Source: an uncultured Eubacteriales bacterium
Lineage (GTDB): Bacteria > Bacillota > Clostridia > Tissierellales > Peptoniphilaceae
Direction of reading: 5' to 3'
Length of the DNA: 64,000 bases
NCBI GenBank assembly: GCA_900539725.1
Contig: UQDI01000006.1
Span: forward strand, 3,910-67,909
Each line of letters begins with the position of its first letter. Position 1 is the first letter of the stretch. The position numbers and the translations under genes are program-made. A model generated the notes under the pieces. That model was given only the letters and a program-made list of their open reading frames with translations. It made no database searches and was not told the origin of the DNA. Positions 34,150 to 42,222 of the stretch are shown here, piece by piece.

Positions 34150-34979
34150 TGAACTACAATGAAATATTAGAAAGCTTAGGAATTGATCCAAGCTGCATAA
34201 ATTTTAATAAGCCTTTTGATCAAGTTGCAACATACAATGCATCAGTAGGTAAGCTTAACTTAGAAGATGGCTATGACTGTAAAAAGTGTAAAAATCGTGG
34301 CGATTATATGAAACTTATAGATGGCTATGAAAGACTAGTGCCATGTGAGTGCATGAAGATAAGAAGCGCCATCAGAGAACTTAAAAAATCAGGCTTAGAA
34401 AGCTTTGTTAAAGAGATGAGCTTTACTAGCTATAAAGCTGTTGATGATTTAAGTGTTAGAGTTAAAAATCTTGCCATTGAAAATATAAATACATTTGACT
34501 GGTTTTTTATTGGTGGCCAAAGTGGGGCAGGTAAAACTCATATATCAACAGCATTAGCAATTGAATTATTAAGAAGAGGCAAGGCTGTGCTTTATAAAAG
34601 ATATGTTGAAACTATGAGAGAATTAAAAGCTGCAAAGTTTAGAAGCGATAGTGAATATTATAGTGAGCTACTGCCTATATTAAATGCTGAAGTCTTATAT
34701 ATAGATGATCTCTTTAAAGAATATCCTAGTGACTGGGATAAGGCTGAAGTATGGCAGATTATAGATGACAGATATAGCAAAAGGCTTAAAACAATTATCT
34801 CAAGTGAGCTTGACTTAAAAGAGATAGCAAGAATTGATGAAAGCCTAGCAGGTAGAATCAAAGAGCGTGCAGGTAAATTTAGCATAAATATTGAAAAAAA
34901 CAAAAAGTTTAATCGCAGGCTTGATGATGAATTTATAAATAAAGTAAAAAGTTTAGGAGGAGTTAAAGATAGATATTAA
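34146..34979 (+). CDS. DnaC/IstB-like AAA+ helicase loader
   Basis: 277 residues. An N-terminal zinc-ribbon-like segment (CKKCKNRGDYMKLIDGYERLVPCECMK) precedes an AAA+ ATPase with Walker A GGQSGAGKTHIS, Walker B VLYIDDLFKEY, sensor I TIISSELDLKEI and the Arg region SLAGRIKERA. It should deliver the replicative helicase to the phage origin. Overlaps the initiator gene by 4 bases. Confidence 0.9.
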   Translation: MMNYNEILESLGIDPSCINFNKPFDQVATYNASVGKLNLEDGYDCKKCKNRGDYMKLIDGYERLVPCECMKIRSAIRELKKSGLESFVKEMSFTSYKAVDDLSVRVKNLAIENINTFDWFFIGGQSGAGKTHISTALAIELLRRGKAVLYKRYVETMRELKAAKFRSDSEYYSELLPILNAEVLYIDDLFKEYPSDWDKAEVWQIIDDRYSKRLKTIISSELDLKEIARIDESLAGRIKERAGKFSINIEKNKKFNRRLDDEFINKVKSLGGVKDRY

Positions 34980-34992
34980 TAATCTAGGAGAT

Positions 34993-35502
34993 ATGGACAT
35001 TGAAAGCATGACGACAGAGCAGAAAAAAGAATTATTGGATGCTATAGTAGAAAGAGCTAAGAAAATGGTATGGAAACAGCAGTATTTAATTTTAAAAGAG
35101 GGAGACAAAGAAATATACAGGGTCGAGATGCATGACAAAAACAAGGCTTTTCCTGACTATTTTTATGAATATCTAAATCTCAATGTAGATTGGGATAAGT
35201 GGGAATTAAAAGAAACAGAGGTTGACTTTGCAAAGCTATTTTATGCGTGGTGGAGTTGCATACATTATGACTTTTTAGATATAGCAGATAGTTTTCACGA
35301 GGATGCTTATTTAGAAGATAAAAATTTAGTAGCAGGCAGACTAACATATTTTGACAGAACAAATGTTGGAGTATTTTTTACAGCGTTAAGAGAGATTAAA
35401 AAATATACTCATAAAGCGAAATACAACAGCGATCTTCTAACTTTAGATGAAAAGTATAAATTATATGTTGAATTATGTGATTGGAAACCAAGTAAAAATT
35501 AG
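34993..35502 (+). CDS. Phage accessory protein, unknown
   Basis: 169 residues, not recognised. It is acidic and aromatic-rich (FYAWWSCIHYDFLDIADSFHEDAYLED, YLNLNVDWDKWELKETE), with no signal or membrane segment. First of a run of small genes between replication and late control, all with close AGGAGG sites. Confidence 0.7.
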   Translation: MDIESMTTEQKKELLDAIVERAKKMVWKQQYLILKEGDKEIYRVEMHDKNKAFPDYFYEYLNLNVDWDKWELKETEVDFAKLFYAWWSCIHYDFLDIADSFHEDAYLEDKNLVAGRLTYFDRTNVGVFFTALREIKKYTHKAKYNSDLLTLDEKYKLYVELCDWKPSKN

Positions 35503-35515
35503 GAGGAGTAAAAGA

Positions 35516-35725
35516 ATGAAAATATTAAATAAAGACACACTAATACTAAGAGTAAAGGTTGGAGATATCACGGAAGATGACTCTAAGATGCCTATCGACA
35601 AAATAAGCGTGACTAATAGATATGAGCCTATTATAGAATTTAAAGACGGAAGCAAAGTAGTATTTGATTGGAATGAGTTATGCGAAGCAGCGAGAACATT
35701 TAAAATACTGGAAGAAAACAAGTAG
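35516..35725 (+). CDS. Small phage protein, unknown
   Basis: 69 residues from ATG 35516, which follows AGGAGG; an earlier in-frame ATG at 35447 lies within the previous gene. LRVKVGDITEDDSKMPIDKISV and PIIEFKDGSKVVFDWNELCEAARTFKILEEN suggest a compact beta-rich fold. No family recognised. Confidence 0.7.
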   Translation: MKILNKDTLILRVKVGDITEDDSKMPIDKISVTNRYEPIIEFKDGSKVVFDWNELCEAARTFKILEENK

Positions 35726-35738
35726 GAGGCAAAAAAGA

Positions 35739-36020
35739 ATGTTTAATACAAAGAGACTTAAGGAAATTAAAGAGCTTAAGGATAAGCTTGAAAAAGAAGA
35801 GAAAGAACTAAAGGCAGAAATATTTGAAGAGATCAAGAAGCAAGGCAAAGATAAATATAAAGATGAGCTTGCAGAGTTGGTTATAGTTAAAGAAACACAA
35901 AATGTAAGTATTGATGCAAAAGCAATAGAAAAGAATGATGCTGATCTATATGTTGACTTAATGAGTAAATACCCAAAGATAAGTAAAAGACAAGCATATT
36001 TAAAAGTTAAGTTTTTATAG
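35739..36020 (+). CDS. Small coiled-coil phage protein
   Basis: 93 residues from ATG 35739 (AGGAGG upstream). The first half is a highly charged helix (LKEIKELKDKLEKEEKELKAEIFEEIKKQGKDKY). The second half has a short beta part (AELVIVKETQNVSIDAKAIEKN) and ISKRQAYLKVKFL. The function is not recognised. Confidence 0.7.
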   Translation: MFNTKRLKEIKELKDKLEKEEKELKAEIFEEIKKQGKDKYKDELAELVIVKETQNVSIDAKAIEKNDADLYVDLMSKYPKISKRQAYLKVKFL

Positions 36021-36029
36021 GAGGCAGAA

Positions 36030-36215
36030 ATGAAAAAGATAATAGTTAAGGTGATAGCAAGGGCAGAGGTCTTAGTTGATGATGATTGGGACATATTCGA
36101 AGTAGACCAGTACGTAAAAGACAACTATTGCAATTTAATATATCCGCCAAATGATTTTAAGCTTGCAGAATATGAATATAGGCATGGCTGCATAGTAAAA
36201 GTAGGAGAGGAGTAG
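36030..36215 (+). CDS. Small phage protein, unknown
   Basis: 61 residues behind AGGAGG. KKIIVKVIARAEVLVDDDWDIFEVDQYVKDNYCNLIYPPNDF resembles small beta-sheet phage proteins; no family can be named. Followed by the next start after 3 bases. Confidence 0.65.
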   Translation: MKKIIVKVIARAEVLVDDDWDIFEVDQYVKDNYCNLIYPPNDFKLAEYEYRHGCIVKVGEE

Positions 36216-36218
36216 AAA

Positions 36219-36731
36219 ATGAAATCAGAAGTAGTAATAAGAGAAAATTATAGAGACTATGAAATATTAGTCAGAAAATTAAGTTATGACAAAGAAAGCA
36301 ATGTTAGCTGGATACCTAACACTTGGTATTGTGGCTATGTTGTAATACCAGCTAATGATAAGTTTTATAATGCAAGTGAAGATCTAATAGATACATTAGA
36401 TGTACATGGCGGCATAACATTTGATGGAGTTTTAAATGACTTTACTGAGTATATGATAGGCTTTGATTGTCATCATATGGGTGATGATCCAGAAGTACAA
36501 GATGCAGATTATGCTCTAAGTGAGTGTAAAAGATTAGTAGATCAGATTAAAGAAAGTAATAGAGAATATATAGTAAGCATTAAAATTGACTTGCGCTATC
36601 AAATGAGCCCTAAAAATGTATATTACATGGTATCAAACGCACTGGCAGAAACGCTTGATCAAGATAGCAGAGTGTTTTTTTGTGACATTGTTAAAAACGG
36701 ACAATTTAATTATGATATATTAGATGATTGA
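36219..36731 (+). CDS. Conserved phage protein with VHGGITF and GFDCHHMGD motifs
   Basis: 170 residues. WYCGYVVIPANDKFY, LDVHGGITFDG and YMIGFDCHHMGDDPEVQDADYALSECKRLVDQI match a widespread family of uncharacterised phage proteins that I recognise by the HGG(L/I)T and GFDC.H.GD pattern. His, Asp and Cys clustering suggests metal binding. The last ten codons (NGQFNYDILDD) are not part of that family; they copy the end region of the next gene (see findings), so the 3' end looks like a recombination scar. Confidence 0.8.
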   Translation: MKSEVVIRENYRDYEILVRKLSYDKESNVSWIPNTWYCGYVVIPANDKFYNASEDLIDTLDVHGGITFDGVLNDFTEYMIGFDCHHMGDDPEVQDADYALSECKRLVDQIKESNREYIVSIKIDLRYQMSPKNVYYMVSNALAETLDQDSRVFFCDIVKNGQFNYDILDD

Positions 36732-36764
36732 TTATGTGAAGTATCTAAAAAATAGGAGGCAGAT

Positions 36765-37157
36765 ATGGAATTATTAAAATTTAAGTCAAGGAAGAGCTTT
36801 GAAGAATTGCAAGATTTAATTATAGAGATGGCGGAGAAAGAAAAAGTTAAGAGCAGTGTTTGTGACGAAGAATTTGTAAGACAACAATTTAAATTATTAA
36901 TTGATGCGGCTTTATCATTACAGAGTGACATTGATTGCTTATACTGGGCAAGAAGGTATGAGCAAGACTACTTAAAGCCAACATATTGCTATGGCGGAGA
37001 AAGTGTTGAGGTTACAAGACAAAAAGAATATTTAAAAAACGATATGGGGACTATATTAAAGGCATTAATTATTATAAGCGGACAATATAATTATGATCTA
37101 TTAGATTGTTTATGTGAAGTATCTAAAGATTTAAAAGAGGATAAAAAAGATGAATAA
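36765..37157 (+). CDS. Small acidic phage protein, unknown
   Basis: 130 residues behind AGGAGG. Mostly helical: SFEELQDLIIEMAEKEKVKSSVCDEEFVRQQFKLLIDAALSLQSDIDCLYWARRYEQDYL, in position 9-68, and a C-terminal ILKALIIISGQYNYDLLDCLCEVSKDLKEDKKDE. No family recognised. It overlaps the next gene by 8 bases. Part of its 3' end is duplicated downstream of the preceding gene. Confidence 0.7.
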   Translation: MELLKFKSRKSFEELQDLIIEMAEKEKVKSSVCDEEFVRQQFKLLIDAALSLQSDIDCLYWARRYEQDYLKPTYCYGGESVEVTRQKEYLKNDMGTILKALIIISGQYNYDLLDCLCEVSKDLKEDKKDE

Positions 37158-37596
37158 TGTAGATCTTATAGAAAGAGAAAAAATGTGTCAATTCTTAATA
37201 GCTAATTTAAAATCTATGTGCTTTTACACTATGGCACTAGAGAAAAATGATGCGATGCTTGCAGGATTAAATATATATTGTTACTTAGACAATAAAGAAA
37301 TGTTTAATCAATATTTTAATAAGAGTGGAAAAAAACTTGTTGAAAATGTATCTGAATATTATTACAATCATTGGCTGAAAAACAAAATTTTCTGTAAAGA
37401 AATAGCATTTATGGAATTATTACAAGCAACTCTTAAGCTTATAAGAGATTGTGATATTTTAAATGAGCAAGGATGTAAAGAAATGATTAAAAATGTAATG
37501 CTTATAGTTATACACACTTATAAAATGCTTGATGAAAAGTTTGAGAAATACGTGGGCAGATTAGAATATGGAGGTCAAGAAAGTGTCGGTTGTTGA
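37150..37596 (+). CDS. Small phage protein, unknown
   Basis: 148 residues; all-helical pattern with ALEKNDAMLAGLNIYCYLDNKEMFNQYF and LLQATLKLIRDCDILNEQGCKEMIKNVMLIVIHTYKML. The C-terminal IRDC-x-x-LN...IVIHTY layout is faintly similar to the ends of the next two proteins, hinting at a diverged family. It overlaps both neighbours. Confidence 0.7.
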   Translation: MNNVDLIEREKMCQFLIANLKSMCFYTMALEKNDAMLAGLNIYCYLDNKEMFNQYFNKSGKKLVENVSEYYYNHWLKNKIFCKEIAFMELLQATLKLIRDCDILNEQGCKEMIKNVMLIVIHTYKMLDEKFEKYVGRLEYGGQESVGC

Positions 37597-37963
37597 GATG
37601 TTAAAAAAAGTAAAAGATAAAAAAGAAGCTGAGCATGTGGCAATGACATTATCCGTAATTGTTGAAAGTATTAACAGTGATAATTACACAGCACTAGAGC
37701 ATGAGGTAAAGTCATTGTGTGATTATATGAATAAAAACAATGTGAGCGGTCAATATAAAAAGTGTAAGGGTAAAGCTATTGATCAGTATGATGAATTAGA
37801 AAGCTTTATAAAAACTTTAGGAAAAAGAGACATAATAAAAAGCATAGTAGATTGTATTTATAAAATTAAAGAAAATAAACTAAATTATGAGAACACAAAA
37901 CTGATTATTATGTCTTTATTTATTGCATGCACATTATATGATATAGAATTTAAAGATCTATAG
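37583..37963 (+). CDS. Small phage protein, unknown (possible paralogue family)
   Basis: 126 residues from GTG 37583, which has GGAGGT at the right distance; the in-frame ATG at 37568 forms part of that ribosome site. Helical, with IIKSIVDCIYKIKENKLNYENTKLIIMSLFIACTLYDIEF at the C-terminus, comparable to DFIDNIDLCIKNTKLKGITTENIMEFYMIIYSLGVFHDM of the next protein. Overlaps the previous gene by 14 bases. Confidence 0.7.
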   Translation: MSVVEMLKKVKDKKEAEHVAMTLSVIVESINSDNYTALEHEVKSLCDYMNKNNVSGQYKKCKGKAIDQYDELESFIKTLGKRDIIKSIVDCIYKIKENKLNYENTKLIIMSLFIACTLYDIEFKDL

Positions 37964-37978
37964 TTATTAGGAGGATAT

Positions 37979-38368
37979 ATGATATTAGAAAAATTAAGAA
38001 AATTAAAAGACGAAGAGAAAAAAATAAATTTATCAAAAGAATTAATTGATAAACTAAAGTTCTGTAAAAAAGCTATTGAAAATGGCACTTATCCATTTGA
38101 GTTAATAGCGATGGATAGGGACTATGAAAAACTACTAAAAAAAGAAAATCCATTAGAAATAGATAATATTTATAGTCTAAAAGAAGATGCTAGAGAATTA
38201 GTATTGCCATATAAGGATAAAATTAAGAAATTAAGTAAAAGTGATTTTATAGATAATATTGATCTATGCATAAAAAACACTAAACTAAAAGGCATCACCA
38301 CAGAAAATATTATGGAATTTTACATGATTATATATAGCTTAGGTGTATTTCATGATATGAGAAATTAG
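37979..38368 (+). CDS. Small phage protein, unknown (possible paralogue of the preceding one)
   Basis: 129 residues behind AGGAGG. A charged N-terminal helix (LEKLRKLKDEEKKINLSKELIDKLKFCKKAIENG) and a C-terminal half sharing the D/N-I-x-x-C-I-K pattern with the preceding protein. No family recognised. Confidence 0.7.
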   Translation: MILEKLRKLKDEEKKINLSKELIDKLKFCKKAIENGTYPFELIAMDRDYEKLLKKENPLEIDNIYSLKEDARELVLPYKDKIKKLSKSDFIDNIDLCIKNTKLKGITTENIMEFYMIIYSLGVFHDMRN

Positions 38369-38382
38369 ATTAGGAGAATTGT

Positions 38383-38823
38383 ATGAAAAGAGAAGCAGAA
38401 GATGTTAAAAAAGAATTAGGAAAAATATTTTTAATAAATAAAGCCTGTGAGAGCAAAAAAAGACAGATAGCAAAACTTGAAGAAGAGAAAACCAGCTTTA
38501 GTTCAAGCTATATCGATGGAATGCCAAAAATTAAAGGATGTAGCTTATATGAAAAAGTAAACTGGATCATTGACAAAGTTGATGAATTACAAGCTAAAAT
38601 CGCAAAGAACATGAAAGAACTATACGAAATAAGAGATTATTGGATGGATAAAATTAATAAGCTTAAAATAGATGAGATGGTAGTAATAGAGCTATATTAC
38701 ATAGAACTTCTCTCAGTACCAGAAATATCAGAGGAATTGCACTATGATACAAGGCAAATTTATAGAATTAGATCAAGGGCATTAGAAAACTTGGCTATAA
38801 TAGCTAATGAAAGTGAGAAATGA
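38383..38823 (+). CDS. Sigma-70 region 4-like late transcription regulator
   Basis: 146 residues. A long N-terminal coiled coil (FLINKACESKKRQIAKLEEEKTSFSSSYIDGMPKIKGCSLYEKVNWIIDKVDELQAKIAK, in position 15-75) leads to a sigma region 4-type HTH (MVVIELYYIELLSVPEISEELHYDTRQIYRIRSRALENLA). It resembles DUF1492/ArpU-type regulators that sit at the boundary between early and late genes in Firmicutes prophages and activate late transcription. A phased repeat array and a promoter lie immediately downstream. Confidence 0.85.
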   Translation: MKREAEDVKKELGKIFLINKACESKKRQIAKLEEEKTSFSSSYIDGMPKIKGCSLYEKVNWIIDKVDELQAKIAKNMKELYEIRDYWMDKINKLKIDEMVVIELYYIELLSVPEISEELHYDTRQIYRIRSRALENLAIIANESEK

Positions 38824-38830
38824 TTAAAAG

Positions 38831-38875
38831 ATGTCGCAAAATGCACAAAAATGCACAAAATGTCATAGAATGTCA
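38831..38875 (+). promoter_or_regulatory. Phased repeat array, probable late-activator binding site
   Basis: ATGTCG, ATGCAC, ATGCAC, ATGTCA, ATGTCA begin at 38831, 38841, 38851, 38860 and 38870, i.e. once per helical turn. The array ends at the position of a -35 box, which is itself poor (TAGAAT), before the TATAAT at 38889. This is the layout of an activator-dependent promoter. Confidence 0.7.
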
Positions 38876-38885
38876 CTGTTAATTG

Positions 38886-38894
38886 TGGTATAAT
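38886..38894 (+). promoter_or_regulatory. Extended -10 promoter before the repeat-like RNA / late operon
   Basis: TGGTATAAT: a perfect -10 (38889-38894) with the TGn extension and a weak -35. Transcription would start near 38901. Confidence 0.75.
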
Positions 38895-38900
38895 GATAGT

Positions 38901-39036
38901 GTAAGAGGTACTGATACTGCACTGATTACTATGAATCAAAATCCGTGATACTCCTAGTAAAATTTTTGCTATTCGCACTGAGAAGTGCGTGGATTGAAAA
39001 GAATTTGACAATTGCTCCACTAAGTGTGGAGCTTTT
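38901..39036 (+). ncRNA. Candidate small RNA carrying a solitary type I-C CRISPR-like repeat
   Basis: A non-coding unit of about 135 nt bounded by an extended -10 promoter and an intrinsic terminator. At 38973-39000 it contains TCGCACT-GAGA-AGTGCG-TGGATTGAAAA: a 6-bp stem CGCACT/AGTGCG with a GAGA tetraloop, then TGGATTGAAA. Type I-C repeats have the same order, with a hairpin ending GTGCG or GAGCG followed directly by TGGATTGAAA(C/T). The loop here is shorter than in typical 32-nt repeats. Only 13 nt separate it from the terminator stem, too short for a guide. This matches the architecture of solitary-repeat RNA anti-CRISPRs (Racr). Alternatively it is a structured leader of the late operon. 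Confidence 0.55.
39014..39036 (+). terminator. Terminator directly after the repeat-like RNA
   Basis: GCTCCAC (39014-39020) pairs with GTGGAGC (39026-39032), loop TAAGT, followed by TTTT. Confidence 0.8.
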
Positions 39037-39086
39037 GTATTATGTATCCTTCCTTAAAATTATATATAACGGATTATGATCTCCTT

Positions 39087-39125
39087 AAAAGGCTTGGGTT
39101 TATACTTTTTTCCTGAGCCTTTTTT
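39087..39125 (+). terminator. Second terminator before terS
   Basis: AAAAGGCTTGGG (39087-39098) pairs with CCTGAGCCTTTT (39112-39123) with two G-U pairs, followed by T residues. Two terminators in a row separate the late promoter from the packaging genes, so late expression needs antitermination or readthrough. Confidence 0.8.
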
Positions 39126-39150
39126 ATTACATAGAAATGAGGTGATGCAT

Positions 39151-39573
39151 TTGTCTAAATTGACTTTAAAACAAAAGAAATTTGCTGATGAATACATCAT
39201 CAGTGGCAATGCTTATCAATCAGCTGTGAGTGCTGGTTATAGTAATAATTATGCTAAAGCTCAATCTAGCAAAATGTTGGAAAATGTTGGAATAAAATCA
39301 TATATTGATGAGAGAATGAAAGAGTTAGAGGATAAAGCTGTAGCAAGTCAACAAGAAGTGCTTGAATATCTAACAAGGGTTATGCGTGGTGAAGAGAAAG
39401 AGGCTGTGCTTGCTAATTCTGGAGATTTTAAGCAGGAAGTAAGAGAAATATCTGTTGGTGCTAAAGACAGATTAAAAGCAGCAGAGCTTATTGGCAAAAG
39501 ATATAGCCTGTGGACTGAAAGATTAGAATTAGAAGCGGAGACAGTCATCATTAAGGATGATATAGATGAGTGA
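39151..39573 (+). CDS. terS: Terminase small subunit
   Basis: 140 residues from TTG 39151, six bases after GAGGTG; ATG 39145 is too close to that site and ATG 39076 lies before the terminator. KLTLKQKKFADEYIISGNAYQSAVSAGYSNNYAKAQSSKMLENVGIKSYIDERM, in position 2-55, is the terminase small-subunit HTH domain (Terminase_2 type). The C-terminal part oligomerises and recruits the large subunit, whose gene overlaps by 8 bases. Confidence 0.92.
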   Translation: MSKLTLKQKKFADEYIISGNAYQSAVSAGYSNNYAKAQSSKMLENVGIKSYIDERMKELEDKAVASQQEVLEYLTRVMRGEEKEAVLANSGDFKQEVREISVGAKDRLKAAELIGKRYSLWTERLELEAETVIIKDDIDE

Positions 39574-40825
39574 TGTATCTATAAGCCTAAAAGAAATAAT
39601 ACCACCTAAATTTAGAGAAGTACACTTAGCAATTAAAGAAGGTAAATACACCTATTATGTCTTAAAAGGCGGCAGAGGCAGCGGCAAGTCTACTACAGTT
39701 GCTATAGAACTTATACTTGAGCTTATTAAGCATCCTATTACTATACTGTGTGTAAGAAAAGTAGGCAAAACATTAGAAAAAAGCTGTTATGAGCAACTAA
39801 AAGAAGCAGTGTCTATGTTAAAGCTAGATCGATACTTCAGATTTTATCAAAGTCCACTTAAAATAACATATACACCAAGAGGTAACTCAATCATTTTTTC
39901 AGGCGCTGACGATCCAGCAAAGATAAAATCAATAAAGATGAGCAAGTACCCTATAACTACTCTATGGATTGAAGAGCTTGCAGAGTTTAGGTTTGAAGAA
40001 GAGGTCTCATCAATAGAGCAATCAATATTAAGAGCTGAGCTTAAAGATGGCTTGAAGTATAAGATTATATACTCATACAATCCTCCAAAGCGTAAGCAGT
40101 CATGGGTTAATAAAAGGTTCGAGGCATTTATATTAGAGCCTAATGTATTTTTACACTCCTCTACATATTTAGACAATCCTTATATCTCAAAAGCCTTTGT
40201 AGAAGAAGCTGAACATATTAAAAAAGTAAAGCCTCTTAAGTATAGGCATGAGTACATGGGTGAGCCTATAGGCAGCGGTATAGTGCCATTTGATAATCTT
40301 GTATTTGAAGAGATTACAGATGCTCAAATAAGTAATTTTGACAATCTTAGAATGGGGCTTGACTGGGGTTATGCTACAGATCCATTGGCGTGTGTTAGAC
40401 TACATTATGACAAAACAAGAAGAAAGATATACATCTTTGATGAGTTATATAAGGTCAAGATGAGCAATCGTGAAGCAGCTAATGAGATTAAGAAAAGAGG
40501 CTGGACTGACACAAAGATAATATGTGATAGTGCAGAGCCTAAATCGATAGATGAATTAAAGAGCTATGGCATTAAGTGTGATGGTGCGATCAAAGGCCAA
40601 GGCTCTGTTGAATATGGCGAGAAATGGCTTGATGACTTGGAGGCTATAGTTATAGATCCAAAGAGATGTTATTACACAGCTAAAGAGTTTGAAGCTATTG
40701 ATTATGATGCTGATAGAGAAGGTAATGTGCTTAACAGGCTTGTAGATAAAGATAATCATACTATAGATGCTACAAGATATGCACTTACATTAGATATGAG
40801 GAAAAGCAATTTTAGCTTTGATTAG
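39566..40825 (+). CDS. terL: Terminase large subunit
   Basis: 419 residues. Walker A LKGGRGSGKSTTVA, coupling and Walker B region ITTLWIEELAEF. The nuclease domain has Asp in MGLDWGYATDPLACVRLHYD, KIICDSAEPKSIDEL and DKDNHTIDATRYAL. It is a PBSX/SPP1-type packaging motor and headful nuclease. Confidence 0.96.
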   Translation: MSDVSISLKEIIPPKFREVHLAIKEGKYTYYVLKGGRGSGKSTTVAIELILELIKHPITILCVRKVGKTLEKSCYEQLKEAVSMLKLDRYFRFYQSPLKITYTPRGNSIIFSGADDPAKIKSIKMSKYPITTLWIEELAEFRFEEEVSSIEQSILRAELKDGLKYKIIYSYNPPKRKQSWVNKRFEAFILEPNVFLHSSTYLDNPYISKAFVEEAEHIKKVKPLKYRHEYMGEPIGSGIVPFDNLVFEEITDAQISNFDNLRMGLDWGYATDPLACVRLHYDKTRRKIYIFDELYKVKMSNREAANEIKKRGWTDTKIICDSAEPKSIDELKSYGIKCDGAIKGQGSVEYGEKWLDDLEAIVIDPKRCYYTAKEFEAIDYDADREGNVLNRLVDKDNHTIDATRYALTLDMRKSNFSFD

Positions 40826-40839
40826 ATTGAGAGGTATTT

Positions 40840-42222
40840 ATGGATATTAAAGAATTAAAATCAGATGAGTTAATAAAATTTATTAGAAATCAGATTTCCT
40901 TATTTGAACCTAAGAAAGCTGATATGCTAGAATCGATTAACTATTATAATTACAAACAAGACATATTAAATAAAAAACGTTTTACTATAGGCAAAGACGG
41001 CATAAAAACTATTGATAACTTGCCTAATGCTAGAGTGATTGACAATCAATTTAAAAAGGCTATAGATCAAAAGGTTAATTATCTTTTCTCATCACTACCT
41101 ACCGTAAAGGCTGATGATCCAGAATATCAAAAGCTAGTTAGCAATCTATATAACAAGAAATTTTTAAGAACTATAAATAAGATAGCTCTAGAAAGCTACT
41201 TATGCGGTATATCTTGGCTATATGTAGCTAATGATAATGGCAAGCTAAGTATGACTAAGATGGATGCTACTGAAATAATACCTATTTGGCAAGATAAGAA
41301 TCATGAGAGTTTAGAAGCAGTGATTAGATTATATGCAACAAGCGATATGATTAATGGTGAGCTTAAGACAGTAGATAAGCTTGCTTTATATACAGATGAG
41401 CGTGTGAGAGTATATAAGCGTGATAGTTTTGAAGAAATTACTAATGAAGGCTACTTAGAAGCTGAAGATGGCACTTACTTTAGTTTTGACAAAATACCAT
41501 TTGTTTATTTTAAAAGCAACTCATCTGAAATGCCTCTTTTAAATCGTGTTAAGAGTTTACAAGATGGCATTAACTCATTATTATCTAACTTCTATGATAA
41601 TATGCTTGAAGATCCAAGAAATCAGATTTTAATATTAAAAAATTATGATGGTGAAGATCTAGGTGAGTTTAGACAAAAGCTTGCTCAGTATGGAGCTGTT
41701 AAAGTAACATCAAGTGCAGATGGTGCTGATGGTGGAGTTGGCACATTAGAAGTACATGTTAATAGTGAAAACTACAGACTAGTATTAGATCTATTTAAAG
41801 AAAAGCTTATAGAAAATGCTATGGCGTTTGACATGAAAGGCTATAAGTCAGGCAATGCGCCTAATGAATTAAATATTAAGAGTGCTTACTCAGATATGGA
41901 GCTTGATGCAGCGCAAACGTTGCTAGAGTTTAGCGCAAGTTTAGAATACTTAGAATACTTCTTAAAAGCAGTTCATGGCATAGATGAAGACAAAGTGGCA
42001 ACTGTAAGCTTTAAGAGAAATCTTATGGTTAATGAAGAATCTATAGTAAATATACTTAATCAAAGTGTTGGAATGATCTCTAAAAAGACTATGTTATCAA
42101 AACATCCATTTGTTGAAGATGTTGATGAAGAGATTAAAGCACTTAAAGATGAAGAAGAAGAAGCCATGGGTGATTATACATTAAATATAGGCTACGATCA
42201 CGAAGAGGAAGAGCATGAGTAA
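40840..42222 (+). CDS. Portal protein (SPP1 gp6-like)
   Basis: 460 residues. MDIKELKSDELIKFIRNQI, YYNYKQDILNKKRF, DNQFKKAIDQKVNYLFSSLPT, EDPRNQILILKNYDGEDLGEFRQKL and NIKSAYSDMELDA are typical of the SPP1 gp6 portal family. It forms the dodecameric head vertex and contacts terminase. Overlaps the MuF gene by 8 bases. Confidence 0.94.
   Translation: MDIKELKSDELIKFIRNQISLFEPKKADMLESINYYNYKQDILNKKRFTIGKDGIKTIDNLPNARVIDNQFKKAIDQKVNYLFSSLPTVKADDPEYQKLVSNLYNKKFLRTINKIALESYLCGISWLYVANDNGKLSMTKMDATEIIPIWQDKNHESLEAVIRLYATSDMINGELKTVDKLALYTDERVRVYKRDSFEEITNEGYLEAEDGTYFSFDKIPFVYFKSNSSEMPLLNRVKSLQDGINSLLSNFYDNMLEDPRNQILILKNYDGEDLGEFRQKLAQYGAVKVTSSADGADGGVGTLEVHVNSENYRLVLDLFKEKLIENAMAFDMKGYKSGNAPNELNIKSAYSDMELDAAQTLLEFSASLEYLEYFLKAVHGIDEDKVATVSFKRNLMVNEESIVNILNQSVGMISKKTMLSKHPFVEDVDEEIKALKDEEEEAMGDYTLNIGYDHEEEEHE

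Noticed and set aside
38972..39000. A real CRISPR array
   Set aside because: Only one repeat-like unit is present, with no second copy and no spacer of 30-38 bases; no cas gene is nearby.
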